64,000 bases of DNA, taken from the NCBI GenBank assembly GCA_024679955.1, contig JAILCQ010000021.1:1-64000 (forward strand). The letters run 5' to 3'. Position 1 is the first letter of the stretch; every line of letters starts with the position of its first letter. The translations under genes were made by a program, and so were the position numbers. The notes beneath the pieces are model-generated. The model saw nothing but the letters and a program-made list of their open reading frames with translations, was not told the DNA's origin and ran no database searches. Source of the DNA: Bacillota bacterium (lineage in GTDB: Bacteria > Bacillota > Dehalobacteriia > UBA4068). Shown one piece after another: positions 1 through 8,831 of the stretch.

Positions 1-1055
1 TCCACCGCCTCCTGGGTCAAAAAGACCATCATCGACCAGCCTACGGTCTCCATGGGCGCATACGCCGCATAGCTGGGCACGCCGTCAACGGACAGCAGCT
101 TTACCCCGGTTCCGCCTACCGTGGCTTTGGCCGCTATATCGGCAAGAGCCGTATCCTGGGATTGCCGCAGATCCGGCCCGGACGCCACCGCAGCCAGGAC
201 GCCTTCCTCGTATGTGGAAAACAGCACCTGACCGTTTTCGTTGATGATACAGGCGTTGCCGCTGTCGCCCAGATCCACGCTTTGGATCAAATCTTCCATT
301 TCATCCAGATACATCCCTGCGCCGGCCACGCCCATCAGCCTTTCGCCGGCGTAAACCGGCACGCCGCACATGATACCCAGACGCGGGGTATGGGCATCCT
401 TGGTAACGGGGGTAAAATAGGGCGCGCCGCTTTCGGCGGCCCCTTTATACCAGGGGCGTTCTTTGGCTTCCAGGGGCATCAGCTTCCCGGATCCGTCAAA
501 CTTTTTGGCCGAGATATAGTCCGCCTGCACCATAAAGCCGGACTCCGTGGCCACGTAAATGGAAGCCATACTGTCCTGGCTGGCGTTGACGGCCATCAGC
601 ACATCCTGCACATTGCCAATCAAAGCCAGTTCTTTGGCGATTTTCGCATCCGCCGGATCGACAGCGGCGGAATACAACACCTGCGTCGTCAGCTTTCCAT
701 CGTTTTTCGCGTCCGGCAAAGCCACGGTCTTGGCTGCATAAAGCTGCGGGTTATTATAAATCTGCTCCGCGATGGAGGCCACGATACCCACTTTCCGTTG
801 AAAACCGGCAAAAATTTCATCCGCGATCTCCGCTTTTTCTCCGGCAAGTTCCAAAAGCCGGGTCTGGGACTGTTCGGCCAAATAGGCCGAGGACGTCTCA
901 CCGATGGTCTGGCTGAGGCTGCGGTTGGAGGAAGCCAGCGTATCCGAAACATTTTGTATGGTAAGCGCAAAGATGGCGCCTGTGGCCAGCAGCATGCCGA
1001 TCACCAGCAGGACCATGGCGCCCTGTATCTTTTTCTCCAGGGAGATTTTTTTCAT
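1..1055 (-). CDS. Cache-domain membrane sensor, N-terminal part (3' end outside window)
   Basis: The reading frame is open from an ATG at 1055 to the window edge, giving about 351 residues of a longer protein. Residues about 12-32 form a membrane segment. A coiled, polar stretch follows, then an extracytoplasmic dCache-type sensor with the typical RPWYKGA motif and a PVYAGERLMGVAGAG strand near residue 240. A second hydrophobic segment would be expected just beyond the edge. Family knowledge: such N-termini belong to methyl-accepting chemotaxis proteins, histidine kinases, diguanylate cyclases or PP2C phosphatases that sense small molecules outside the cell. The output domain is not in the window, so the class cannot be decided. 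The ribosome site is weak (AGGGAACGG, rather far upstream). The gene follows lysS in the same direction, separated by a hairpin. Confidence 0.8.
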   Translation of the reverse strand, partial: MKKISLEKKIQGAMVLLVIGMLLATGAIFALTIQNVSDTLASSNRSLSQTIGETSSAYLAEQSQTRLLELAGEKAEIADEIFAGFQRKVGIVASIAEQIYNNPQLYAAKTVALPDAKNDGKLTTQVLYSAAVDPADAKIAKELALIGNVQDVLMAVNASQDSMASIYVATESGFMVQADYISAKKFDGSGKLMPLEAKERPWYKGAAESGAPYFTPVTKDAHTPRLGIMCGVPVYAGERLMGVAGAGMYLDEMEDLIQSVDLGDSGNACIINENGQVLFSTYEEGVLAAVASGPDLRQSQDTALADIAAKATVGGTGVKLLSVDGVPSYAAYAPMETVGWSMMVFLTQEAV

Positions 1056-1100
1056 TCTGCGATCCGTTCCCTATGCGATTTTTTCAAGCTTCGGTTTTGA

Positions 1101-1141
1101 GAAAGCATCGAGCAATTTTTGGCAAATTACTCGATGCTTTC
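1101..1141 (-). terminator. Inverted repeat between lysS and the Cache gene, possible terminator
   Basis: Perfect 12-bp arms (GAAAGCATCGAG and CTCGATGCTTTC) enclose a 17-nt loop. On the minus strand only a short, weak T-rich stretch follows, so efficient intrinsic termination is uncertain. Its place just after the lysS stop codon fits a terminator for the greA-lysS unit. Confidence 0.5.
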
Positions 1142-1161
1142 AGGTGTTACGAATATGTAAA

Positions 1162-3045
1162 TCAATATAGTTTGGCGCCGGCCGGGATGCTGTCGTCCAG
1201 CATAAGCAGATTCAGCATCTCTTTTCCGTCGTACTCGTTCACCGCGGAGATCAGCATGCCGTTGGATTCTATGCCCATCATCTTTCTGGGAGGCAGATTG
1301 ACAATGGCCACACAGGTTTTGCCCACCAGATCATCCGGGGCATAGAACTCCTTGATGCCGCTTAAAATCACGCGCTTTTCCGGCGTGCCGTCGTCCAGAA
1401 CGAATTTCAGCAGTTTTTTGGATTTCGGCACTTCTTCACAGGACAATACCTTCACCACCCGGAAATCGCTTTTGCTGAAGGTCTCGAAATCCACGAAATC
1501 CTGGAAAAGCGGTTCCACGGCTACCTTGCTGAAATCAATGGCCGCTTTTCCGTCTCCCGCCGGTTTGGCCTTCCTGTCGCCGGCCAACGGTTTCAAAGTC
1601 GGGAACAAAATCACGTCGCGAATGGAGGGCGCGTCGGTAAAATACATCACCAGCCGGTCGATGCCCACGCCCAAACCGCCGGTAGGCGGCATGCCGTATT
1701 CCAGGGCCCGCAGGAAATCTTCGTCGGTTTCATTGGCTTCTTCATCCCCTTTGGCCCGCTGCTCCATCTGTTTTTCAAAACGCTGCCGCTGGTCGATGGG
1801 ATCGTTCAATTCGCTGTAGGCATTGGCCAATTCCCGGCCGTAAACAAAGGCCTCGAAACGGTAAACGAAATCGGGGTCGTCGCTTTTCCGTTTGACCAAA
1901 GGAGAGATCTCAATGGGATAATCCAGGATGAACGTAGGTTCTACCAGATGTTCTTCCACTTTTTCTTCAAAAATCAAATTGATGACATTGCCACGGCTCA
2001 TATCCGCCTCCGGATGCAAACCGATGGACTGGGCGGCTTCCCGGGCGGCGGCGTCATCGGCGATCTGATCGAAATCGACGCCGGCGTATTGGCGAATGGC
2101 CTCAAACATGGTCAGACGCCGCCAGGGCGGGGCGAAGCTGATCTCCGTGCCCTGATATTGCACCGTATCGCTGCCCAATACCTGTTTGGCTACGGTGGAG
2201 ACCATATTCTCCAGCAATTCCATCATGCCTTGATAATCGCTGTAGGCTTGATACAGCTCCAGCAGAGTGAATTCCGGGTTGTGGCGTATGGATATGCCTT
2301 CGTTGCGGAACACCCGGCCGATTTCATACACCCGCTCCATACCGCCGACGATCAAGCGTTTCAAATGCAGTTCCAGGGCGATACGCATGTATAAATCGAT
2401 GTTCAAGGCATTATGATGGGTAATGAAGGGTCTGGCGGCCGCGCCGCCAGCAATATTGTGCAGGGTGGGCGTTTCCACTTCCAAAAAGTCCCGGCCGTCC
2501 AAAAAGGCGCGGATGGCGCTGATCATTTTGCTGCGAATGACAAAAGCATTCTTGACCTGGGGATTGACGATCAAATCCAGGTAGCGTTGGCGGTAGCGCA
2601 GTTCCACGTCGGTAAGGCCATGCCATTTTTCCGGCAAAGGCCGCAGGCATTTGGTCAAAAAGGTGACCTTTTGCGCTTTGACGGAGATTTCCCCCCGCTG
2701 GGTGCGGAAAACCTCGCCGGTAACGCCGATGATATCGCCGATATCCCACAATTTGACTTGGGCAAAGGCTTCTTCGCCCAATTCGTCCAGCTTCACATAA
2801 AGCTGGATCTGTCCTTCTTTATCCGCCAAAACGATAAAGCAGGCTTTGCCGTGCCCGCGAATGGCCATGATGCGCCCGGCCACAGTGGCCTGGCTGCCTT
2901 CCAGTTCCTCAAAACGGTTGAGGATCTCCGTCGAAGTATGGGTGCGGACAAAACTTTCCCCGTAGGGATCGATACCGGCAGCCTGCAATTGGGCCGCTTT
3001 GTCCAGACGGACTTGCATTTGTTCAGAGTTTTCTAATTCAGCCAC
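1162..3045 (-). CDS. lysS: Lysyl-tRNA synthetase, class II, with C-terminal tRNA-binding domain
   Basis: Charges tRNA-Lys with lysine in the cytoplasm. The first ~500 residues are a complete class II LysRS: an OB-fold anticodon-binding domain, then the catalytic core with motif 2 ([18 protein letters not shown]) and motif 3 ([14 protein letters not shown]). About 115 extra residues follow (from roughly residue 510), starting [29 protein letters not shown] and containing [23 protein letters not shown]; this is an EMAP-II/Trbp111-type tRNA-binding OB fold, as found at the C-terminus of MetRS. Bacterial LysRS is usually near 490-510 residues, so this is a fusion. I chose the GTG at 3045, which has GGGGAGG at ideal spacing and gives MAELENSEQ; an upstream in-frame start lacks a ribosome site. 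It lies 30 bp after greA, a common Firmicutes arrangement. Confidence 0.96.
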   Translation of the reverse strand: MAELENSEQMQVRLDKAAQLQAAGIDPYGESFVRTHTSTEILNRFEELEGSQATVAGRIMAIRGHGKACFIVLADKEGQIQLYVKLDELGEEAFAQVKLWDIGDIIGVTGEVFRTQRGEISVKAQKVTFLTKCLRPLPEKWHGLTDVELRYRQRYLDLIVNPQVKNAFVIRSKMISAIRAFLDGRDFLEVETPTLHNIAGGAAARPFITHHNALNIDLYMRIALELHLKRLIVGGMERVYEIGRVFRNEGISIRHNPEFTLLELYQAYSDYQGMMELLENMVSTVAKQVLGSDTVQYQGTEISFAPPWRRLTMFEAIRQYAGVDFDQIADDAAAREAAQSIGLHPEADMSRGNVINLIFEEKVEEHLVEPTFILDYPIEISPLVKRKSDDPDFVYRFEAFVYGRELANAYSELNDPIDQRQRFEKQMEQRAKGDEEANETDEDFLRALEYGMPPTGGLGVGIDRLVMYFTDAPSIRDVILFPTLKPLAGDRKAKPAGDGKAAIDFSKVAVEPLFQDFVDFETFSKSDFRVVKVLSCEEVPKSKKLLKFVLDDGTPEKRVILSGIKEFYAPDDLVGKTCVAIVNLPPRKMMGIESNGMLISAVNEYDGKEMLNLLMLDDSIPAGAKLY

Positions 3046-3075
3046 GTATATCCTCCCCGGCTCCACTGACCGTAT

Positions 3076-3549
3076 TTATTTGCGAATGTCCAATATTTCC
3101 ACTTTTACCACGCCGGCCGGCACGTTGATCTCCAAAACATCGCCGATTTTATGTCCCAAAACGGCTTTGCCCACCGGGCTTTCGTTGGATATCTTGCCTT
3201 CAAAGGGTTTGGCTTCCACCGAGCCGACGATTTGGATCTCTTTTTCCGAGCCGTCCTCGAAAAATTTCAAGCGCACCGTGCTGTATTCGGAAACCGCCGT
3301 GGTGATCACGTCGTCCTCGTTGATGATCCTGGCGTTTTTCAATTGTTTTTCCAGGGCCAAAATCTGCCCTTCGATAAAGGCCTGTTCGTTTTTGGCGTCT
3401 TCATATTCGGAGTTTTCACTGATATCCCCAAATTCGATCGCCTGTTTGATCCGGTCGGCCACTTCTTTGCGCCGTACCGTTTTCAAATTCTCCAGGTCTT
3501 CCTCCATTTGCTTTAAGCCTTCTTCGGTAATCAGCATTTCTTCCGCCAT
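3076..3549 (-). CDS. greA: Transcription elongation factor GreA
   Basis: Stimulates transcript cleavage by backtracked RNA polymerase. Its 157 residues are the normal family length. The N-terminal half is the antiparallel coiled coil (TEEGLKQMEEDLENLKTVRR and a DISENSEYEDAK tip, carrying the acidic residues that reach the polymerase active site). The C-terminal half is the FKBP-like domain ending GVVKVEILDIRK. AAAGGTGG precedes the ATG. It is first in a greA-lysS unit driven by the strong promoter at 3690-3718 and has a leader of about 130 nt that contains a hairpin. Confidence 0.97.
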   Translation of the reverse strand: MAEEMLITEEGLKQMEEDLENLKTVRRKEVADRIKQAIEFGDISENSEYEDAKNEQAFIEGQILALEKQLKNARIINEDDVITTAVSEYSTVRLKFFEDGSEKEIQIVGSVEAKPFEGKISNESPVGKAVLGHKIGDVLEINVPAGVVKVEILDIRK

Positions 3550-3603
3550 CCGTTAAACCACCTTTCGGATTCCTTTTCTTGCCAACAAGCCAAACCGCCA
3601 ATT

Positions 3604-3626
3604 GGCACTTCTATAGCGGAAGTGCC
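3604..3626 (-). other. Hairpin in the greA leader
   Basis: GGCACTTC and GAAGTGCC form a perfect 8-bp stem around a 7-nt loop, transcribed in the 5' untranslated part of greA. No T-run follows on the minus strand, so it is more likely an mRNA structure than a terminator. A short palindrome, GTATACGGTATAC, lies beside it. Confidence 0.5.
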
Positions 3627-3689
3627 TGTATACGGTATACGAAGCCTTGACGGCCCGGTCGTGCCGTTTCGTTTTACGCCTGTCGAGCT

Positions 3690-3718
3690 ATTATATTCTT
3701 TCAGCCGCTTTTTGTCAA
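3690..3718 (-). promoter_or_regulatory. Promoter of greA-lysS
   Basis: On the minus strand TTGACA (3718-3713) and TATAAT (3695-3690) are separated by exactly 17 bp: a full consensus housekeeping sigma promoter. Confidence 0.85.
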
Positions 3719-3744
3719 TATATTTCAGTCTATCCAAACAAAAT

Positions 3745-4482
3745 ATGAAAGAGAAACCGGATATCATTCATTTTGTCGCCGCACCCGGCAGCCAACCCTC
3801 TTTTTTTCCGCCGAAACCCCGGCAGTATGATCTGCCGGCGGGAAACAAACGCTTGAAAGTGACGGAAATCGCCTGTCCTTTGCGTCCAAAGGCGCTGGCC
3901 GGCCTATACCAAACCGTACAGCAGCAAAGGATACCCATACTGGCCCTGCCCCTGTCCGCTGCGGCGCTATGCCCGCCGGAAGGCCTCCGTTGCTTTGTCG
4001 CGGACGGCCGCCTGCTGGCTCTGGCCTGGGCGGCGGAAGCCTGGCGCAGCCGCTATGGCAGCGCCGGAGATATGCTGCCCGCCGTGGATATAAGCTTGGC
4101 GGAAGGCCGGCTGCTGGCCCGTTTGGCCCCCTCTTTTTTGCATCGCTTTTGCCTGTGGGGCGGCGCGCCGGAGCAGATCGCCGCTACCGCCCGGCAAATC
4201 TACCGGGAAAGCGGGCTGGTGGTAAGGGCGGGCCGGGGCGATATCCTGCTGCGGCCGGCAGGCGCGGCCTTCCGGCCCGGCTGGCAGCCTACGGCGGCGG
4301 ATTTTGTCCTGCCGGCGCCGCAGGCTGCTATGGAAGCAGGCGTTTGCGACGGGCCTTTGGCGGAGGCGGCGCTGTTTTGCGCGCTCAAACGGCGGCCCCG
4401 GGATCCGTATCTGCTGATCCAAGCCTTGCGGCGGCAAGCCTGCCGCTGCAAATATTACGGGCCATACTTTCCATCCAAATAG
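3745..4482 (+). CDS. Hypothetical protein, 245 residues, opposite strand between dusB and greA
   Basis: I do not recognise this protein. The frame has coding-like codon use and is open on the plus strand. Upstream in-frame starts exist, but the ATG at 3745 (MKEKPDIIHF) is the first one clear of the greA promoter. No convincing ribosome site is seen, so the start is uncertain. The sequence is rich in alanine, leucine and arginine, with no signal peptide or membrane segment; a central segment reads LWGGAPEQIAATARQIYRES and the basic C-terminus ends CKYYGPYFPSK. Its last 28 bp overlap the 3' end of dusB on the other strand. The opposite strand holds a shorter frame that does not look protein-like. 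Related genomes commonly have dusB-greA-lysS in a row, so this gene interrupts a usual arrangement. Confidence 0.55.
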   Translation: MKEKPDIIHFVAAPGSQPSFFPPKPRQYDLPAGNKRLKVTEIACPLRPKALAGLYQTVQQQRIPILALPLSAAALCPPEGLRCFVADGRLLALAWAAEAWRSRYGSAGDMLPAVDISLAEGRLLARLAPSFLHRFCLWGGAPEQIAATARQIYRESGLVVRAGRGDILLRPAGAAFRPGWQPTAADFVLPAPQAAMEAGVCDGPLAEAALFCALKRRPRDPYLLIQALRRQACRCKYYGPYFPSK

Positions 4483-5465
4483 GCGGCGAACAAAGCCTCG
4501 ATCTCCGCCACGGAAGTCAATCGGTTCAAATCCCGGCGCAAGGCCGCCGCATGGGGCAGGCCCCGCACATACCAGGCCAGGGGCGTGCGCATGGAACGCA
4601 CCGCCGCCAATTCCCCATCGGCCAGGGCCTCCGGGCCGGAGGAGCCATGCCGCCAACAGGACCAATAGCGGCAGCGTCCCCTATGCTGCCGCAAATGGCT
4701 CATGGCCTGGCGGATGATTTCCGCCGACGTAGGCGGGGGCGGCGGCGTTTTGCCCTGCAAAACGGCGACGGTTTGCCGGAACAGCCAGGGGTTGCCCAAC
4801 ATGCCCCGGCCGATCATCACCCCGTCGCAGCCGCTTTGCTCCAGGGCGGCCAGGGCTTGGGCCGGACTGAAAATATCGCCGTTCACCAGCACGGGTATGG
4901 AGAGCCGCCGTTTCACTTCCGCCGCCATGGGCCAATCCGCCTGCCCCTGATACATCTGCATGCGGGTGCGGCAATGCACAGCCACGCAAACCGCGCCGGC
5001 CGCCTCCATGCTTTGGGCAAAATCCGCGGCGTTGCGTTGGGCCTCGTCCCAGCCCAAACGGATCTTCACGCTGACCGGCAAACCGGAGCGGGCCGCCGCC
5101 TGCACCAAGGCCTGGGCCAAGGCGGGGTTTTGCATCAAAGCCGCCCCTTCGCCGTTTTTTACCACTTTCGGCACGGGGCAGCCCATATTGATATCGATGG
5201 CTTCGGCCCCCAAATCCTTAACAATATAGGCGGCCTCCGCCATATATTCCGGCACGGAACCGAACAGCTGCACAAGGCGCAGGGATTTTTCCCCCTGCAG
5301 ATCCAGCAGTTCCCGGGTGCGCCGGTTTTGATAATGCAAAGCGGTGGCGCTGACCATTTCGCCGTAAACCAAATCGGCGCCGTGGGCGCGGCATATGTCC
5401 CGATACGCCCGATTGCTGATCCCGGCCATGGGCGCAGCCGCCACCAAAGGGCGGGTCGCAGGCAT
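4455..5465 (-). CDS. dusB: tRNA-dihydrouridine synthase (DusB type)
   Basis: FMN- and NADPH-dependent enzyme that reduces uridines in the tRNA D-loop. The 336-residue product shows the TIM-barrel start APMAGISNRAYR, the catalytic cysteine C96 in DINMGCPVPK, the FMN-binding VNGDIFSPAQAL and GVMIGRGMLGNPW motifs, and a C-terminal helical domain. The ATG at 5465 is one base past the comM stop codon and has AAGAGG inside the end of comM, so the two are translationally coupled; an upstream in-frame ATG inside comM would give an unrelated extension. Confidence 0.95.
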   Translation of the reverse strand: MPATRPLVAAAPMAGISNRAYRDICRAHGADLVYGEMVSATALHYQNRRTRELLDLQGEKSLRLVQLFGSVPEYMAEAAYIVKDLGAEAIDINMGCPVPKVVKNGEGAALMQNPALAQALVQAAARSGLPVSVKIRLGWDEAQRNAADFAQSMEAAGAVCVAVHCRTRMQMYQGQADWPMAAEVKRRLSIPVLVNGDIFSPAQALAALEQSGCDGVMIGRGMLGNPWLFRQTVAVLQGKTPPPPPTSAEIIRQAMSHLRQHRGRCRYWSCWRHGSSGPEALADGELAAVRSMRTPLAWYVRGLPHAAALRRDLNRLTSVAEIEALFAAYLDGKYGP

Positions 5466-5466
5466 G

Positions 5467-7008
5467 CTATACCTCTTTTCTGTCCAAACTGCGATATTGG
5501 ATGGCTTCGGCGATATGGGCCTGGCCGATTTGCTCCGCGCCATCCAGATCCGCAATGGTCCTGGCCACTTTCAGGATGCGGTCATGGGCCCGGGCGCTCA
5601 TTTTCAGCATGCGGAAGGCCTGCTCCAGCAAGACCGACGCCTGCCGGTCGCAGCGGCAGAACTGCTCCAGTTCCCGGCGGGTCATGGAGGCGTTGAGCGG
5701 CGATGCTTTGCCGGGGAAACGTTTGGCCTGGATTTCCCTGGCCGCCGTCACCTGGCGGCGCAGCTCCGCGCTGCTTACGGATTTTTCCTTCCCGGAAAGC
5801 TGCCGGTATTCGGTGCGGGGCACCGAGATATGCAAATCGATCCGATCCAGCAGAGGGCCGGACAAACGCTGCATATAGCGTTCCCGGGCATAGGGCGTGC
5901 AGGTGCATTCCTTCAGCCCGTCCCCGTAATAGCCGCAAGGGCAGGGATTCATGGCCGCGATCAGCTGAAAATCCGCCGGATAGTTCACCCGGGCGTTGAC
6001 CCGGGCCACCGTCACCCGGCGCTCTTCCAAAGGCTGCCGCAAAGCCTCCAACACATCCCGGGAGAACTCCGGCAATTCGTCCATAAACAGTATGCCGTGG
6101 CTGGCCAGACTGATCTCGCCGGGACGGGGATTGGCGCCGCCGCCGATGATGCTGGCGGCGGAAGCGCCGTGATGGGGGGCGCGAAAAGGACGGACCGTCA
6201 GCAAAGGCTGATCCTTGGGCAGCAGGCCGCTGACGCTGTATAATTTGGTGGCTTCTATGCTCTCTTCCAGGGAAAGCGGGGGCAGCAAACCGGGCATACG
6301 CTTGGCCAACATGGTTTTGCCGCTGCCCGGCGGGCCGATCATCAGCACGTTATGGCCGCCGGCCGCCGCCACCGTCAAGGCCCGTTTGACCCCTTCCTGC
6401 CCCTTGACGTCCGCCATATCCAATTCTTCTTCTTTGTTCAAGGATTGCCGGAACAAGGCCTGCACGTCTACGGTGACCGGGCTGCACAAGGCATCGCCGG
6501 ACAACTGCTCCGTCAACTGCCGCAATTCCTCCACGCCGTAAACCTGAACGCCCTGGGCAATGGCCGCCTCTTTGGCATTGGCGGCAGGCAAGAAAAAGGA
6601 GGATAAACCCTGCCGGGCCACGCAGGCAGCCATGGACAAAGCGCCGCTGATGGGCCGCACGGCCCCTTCCAAAGACAGTTCGCCCACAAAGACCCCCTGG
6701 CGCAAAAAAGATTCGTCGCAGGACAATTGGCCGGTGGCGGCCAAAATCCCCACGGCGATAGGCAAATCCAACACGGATCCTTCTTTCCGGATATTGGCCG
6801 GAGCCAGATTTACGGTAAGCCGGCGCAAGGGGAATTCAAAACCGGAATTGCGCAAAGCGGCCCGCACCCGTTCCCGGCTTTCTTTCACCGCCGCATCCGG
6901 CAAGCCCACGATATCGAAGCGGGCGATGCCGGGACTGACGTCCACCTCCACCGTTAAGGGATACCCGTCCACGCCCATCAAGGCGCAGCTATTGACCAAA
7001 GCAAGCAT
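5467..7008 (-). CDS. comM: YifB/ComM-family Mg-chelatase-like AAA+ ATPase
   Basis: A 513-residue AAA+ protein. In naturally competent bacteria ComM is a hexameric branch-migration helicase acting during transformation; in Firmicutes its role is less well tested. Seen: an N-terminal Lon-like (ChlI) fold starting MLALVNSCALMGVDGYP with DIVGLPDAAVKESRERVRAA, Walker A GPPGSGKTMLAKR, Walker B GILFMDELPEF, a zinc-like NPCPCGYYG...CTCT cluster, and a C-terminal Mg_chelatase_C helical region. I use the ATG at 7008 because AGGGTGG lies 5 bp upstream and the family starts MLA; a GTG three codons earlier is less likely. Co-transcribed with dusB. Confidence 0.94.
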   Translation of the reverse strand: MLALVNSCALMGVDGYPLTVEVDVSPGIARFDIVGLPDAAVKESRERVRAALRNSGFEFPLRRLTVNLAPANIRKEGSVLDLPIAVGILAATGQLSCDESFLRQGVFVGELSLEGAVRPISGALSMAACVARQGLSSFFLPAANAKEAAIAQGVQVYGVEELRQLTEQLSGDALCSPVTVDVQALFRQSLNKEEELDMADVKGQEGVKRALTVAAAGGHNVLMIGPPGSGKTMLAKRMPGLLPPLSLEESIEATKLYSVSGLLPKDQPLLTVRPFRAPHHGASAASIIGGGANPRPGEISLASHGILFMDELPEFSRDVLEALRQPLEERRVTVARVNARVNYPADFQLIAAMNPCPCGYYGDGLKECTCTPYARERYMQRLSGPLLDRIDLHISVPRTEYRQLSGKEKSVSSAELRRQVTAAREIQAKRFPGKASPLNASMTRRELEQFCRCDRQASVLLEQAFRMLKMSARAHDRILKVARTIADLDGAEQIGQAHIAEAIQYRSLDRKEV

Positions 7009-7097
7009 GCCATCCACCCTTTAAAGCTCATTTCTTTCCATAGCGGGACGAAGCCCGAATTATTGTAGAGGTTCGCCGCTGGGATTGCTTTCCCTGC

Positions 7098-7126
7098 TTG
7101 CAATTAAACGGCGAATGGATTAGAAT
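7098..7126 (+). promoter_or_regulatory. Promoter of the DUF1015 gene
   Basis: TTGCAA (7098-7103) and TAGAAT (7121-7126) are 17 bp apart, about 50 bp before the start codon. Confidence 0.6.
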
Positions 7127-7176
7127 AAAAACAATTACCGGAGCAATCCGGCACAACAGACGATTGGAGGTCGACT

Positions 7177-8460
7177 ATGGCTACCGTCAAACCTTTCGCC
7201 GCCTGGCGCTACGATCCGGCGTTACCGATAGATCAATTGGTTTGCCAACCCTACGACGTGATCAACCCCAGCCAACAGGAGCAATACTATCAAAGACATC
7301 CCTACAATATGATCCGCCTGGAATTGCCGAAAAAAGACCGGGAGGATATATACAGCGGCGCGGCCGCCGTCTTTCAGGACTGGCAAAAGCAAGGCGTTTT
7401 GCGCCGGGACGATCGACCGGCTTTTTACCTGTACAGCCAGGAATTTACCGAAGGGGGACAACGCATCTGCCGCACCGGCTTTTTGGCCCGGCTGAAAGCG
7501 GAAGGCTATGCCAGCGGCCAGGTAGCCCCTCATGAAGAGACCCTGCCCGGCCATAAACAGGACCGGTTTTTGATGATGCAGGCCACATATGCCAATTTCA
7601 GCCCCATTTTCGGCCTTTACGCCCAACCCGGCCGGGAAATCGACAAGGCTTTGGTGGAAGCCGCCGCCGGACGGACGGAAATCGATTTTACCGACGAATA
7701 CCAGGTGCGCCACCGTCTGCAACCGATCACCCAGCCCCAGGTGCTGCGGCAGGTGGAGGAGCAATTGGCCGGACTGAAGATCTATATTGCCGACGGCCAT
7801 CACCGCTATGAGACCGCTTCCCGTTTCGCCCGGGAAATCGCCCCCGGCCAGGAAAACGCGGCCTATGTGATGATACATCTGGTCAATCTCTACGACCCGG
7901 GACTCATCGTTTTGCCCACCCATCGTATGGTGCGCAACGTAGCCGGTTTCCGCGGGGAAGCGCTGCTGTCCCAATTGCGCAACGGCCCGCTGCATCTGGA
8001 AGAGCTCTCCGGCCAAGACAAAGAAAGCGGCCTGCGCCGGCTGGAAGAGGTCATGGCCGCCGCCGGAGCCCGGGAAACCGTGTTCGGCTTATACCTGGAC
8101 GGCGCCTATTACGCCCTGCGTATGGATAAAACCGATCCGGCGCTGTCCCGCGCCGCCGCCGGTCATTCCGCCGCCTACAGCCAACTGGACGTTACCGTGG
8201 TACATAAAATGGTTCTGGAATACTGCTGCGGCATCGGCGACGCGGAAGCGGCCTCCGGCCAATACCTTTCCTACAGCCGTAACACCGAAGAAACCATAGC
8301 CGCCGTGGACAGCGGCGAATATCAATTCGCCCTGTTGCTGAACGCCACCAAAGTGGAAGAATTGCTGGCCGTAGCCGACGCCGGAGACAAAATGCCGCAA
8401 AAATCCACTTTCTTCTATCCCAAAGTGATCGCCGGTCTGACCATCAACGACTTAAAATAA
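7177..8460 (+). CDS. DUF1015 family protein
   Basis: 427 residues, matching the usual length of the DUF1015 family, whose function is not established. Recognised from the N-terminal VKPFAAWRYDP and CQPYDVINPSQ motifs, a central VAPHEETLPGHKQDR segment and the signature ADGHHRYETASRFARE, followed by the hallmark LVNLYDPGLIVLPTHR. No signal peptide or membrane segment, so cytoplasmic. GGAGG stands 7 bp before the ATG. It is probably monocistronic: the Trp-responsive leader with its own promoter follows. Related bacteria often have this gene near amino-acid genes, but nothing here shows a link with trpB. Confidence 0.9.
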   Translation: MATVKPFAAWRYDPALPIDQLVCQPYDVINPSQQEQYYQRHPYNMIRLELPKKDREDIYSGAAAVFQDWQKQGVLRRDDRPAFYLYSQEFTEGGQRICRTGFLARLKAEGYASGQVAPHEETLPGHKQDRFLMMQATYANFSPIFGLYAQPGREIDKALVEAAAGRTEIDFTDEYQVRHRLQPITQPQVLRQVEEQLAGLKIYIADGHHRYETASRFAREIAPGQENAAYVMIHLVNLYDPGLIVLPTHRMVRNVAGFRGEALLSQLRNGPLHLEELSGQDKESGLRRLEEVMAAAGARETVFGLYLDGAYYALRMDKTDPALSRAAAGHSAAYSQLDVTVVHKMVLEYCCGIGDAEAASGQYLSYSRNTEETIAAVDSGEYQFALLLNATKVEELLAVADAGDKMPQKSTFFYPKVIAGLTINDLK

Positions 8461-8500
8461 TTTTTGCAAAAAATTTTTTAAAATAATTTTATTTTGCCTA

Positions 8501-8529
8501 TTGACAAAGCAAAAAACCGGTGTTATCAT
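8501..8529 (+). promoter_or_regulatory. Promoter of the trpB leader
   Basis: TTGACA (8501-8506) and TATCAT (8524-8529) with a 17-bp spacer, placing the transcript start near 8536, just before the T-box. Confidence 0.8.
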
Positions 8530-8539
8530 TTGACTCAAT

Positions 8540-8790
8540 TGAATTATGCAAACCGGTGATTGAGAATAGTACCCTTTGGGAACCGTTTTCCCAGAGAGCC
8601 GCCGATGGTGGGATGGCGGCAAAACGGGCAAAGGCGAATGGACTCATGAGGGCGGCGTAATGGCCGACGGCACTCTGTCCGTTATCATGCAGAGCGTATG
8701 TGATGGCATACGATAAAAGCGGCCTTCGGGCAATTTGGGTGGCACCGCAGAGAAAATTCTTTGTCCCAAGATTGGGACAAAGTTTTTTTA
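8540..8790 (+). promoter_or_regulatory. T-box riboswitch, tryptophan specifier
   Basis: A tRNA-sensing leader. Seen in order: the GA-rich kink-turn region near 8560, the AGAGAG distal-loop motif near 8593, the specifier region GCGAATGGACTC with TGG (Trp) at 8639-8641 followed by A, the T-box sequence TGGGTGGCACCGCAG at 8736-8750, and a terminator hairpin (CTTTGTCCCA / TGGGACAAAG, 8759-8782) with seven Ts. Uncharged tRNA-Trp would pair with TGG and with the T-box bulge and favour the antiterminator, switching on the downstream trpB when tryptophan is scarce. The TGG frame is the best fit to the GAA-NNN-A context; ATG and GAC overlap it but fit less well. Confidence 0.92.
8759..8789 (+). terminator. 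T-box terminator hairpin
   Basis: Perfect 10-bp stem with the 4-nt loop AGAT and a run of seven Ts, 42 bp before the trpB start codon. It competes with the antiterminator formed by the T-box sequence. Confidence 0.9.
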
Positions 8791-8831
8791 TATTTTAGAT
8801 TAAAAAGCTATGCTAAGAAAGGAGAATACCC

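Noticed and set aside
3969-5696. 575-codon plus-strand frame across dusB
   Set aside because: Antisense to dusB and out of frame with the 3745-4482 gene; low-complexity Arg/Gly/Ala sequence without recognisable domains.
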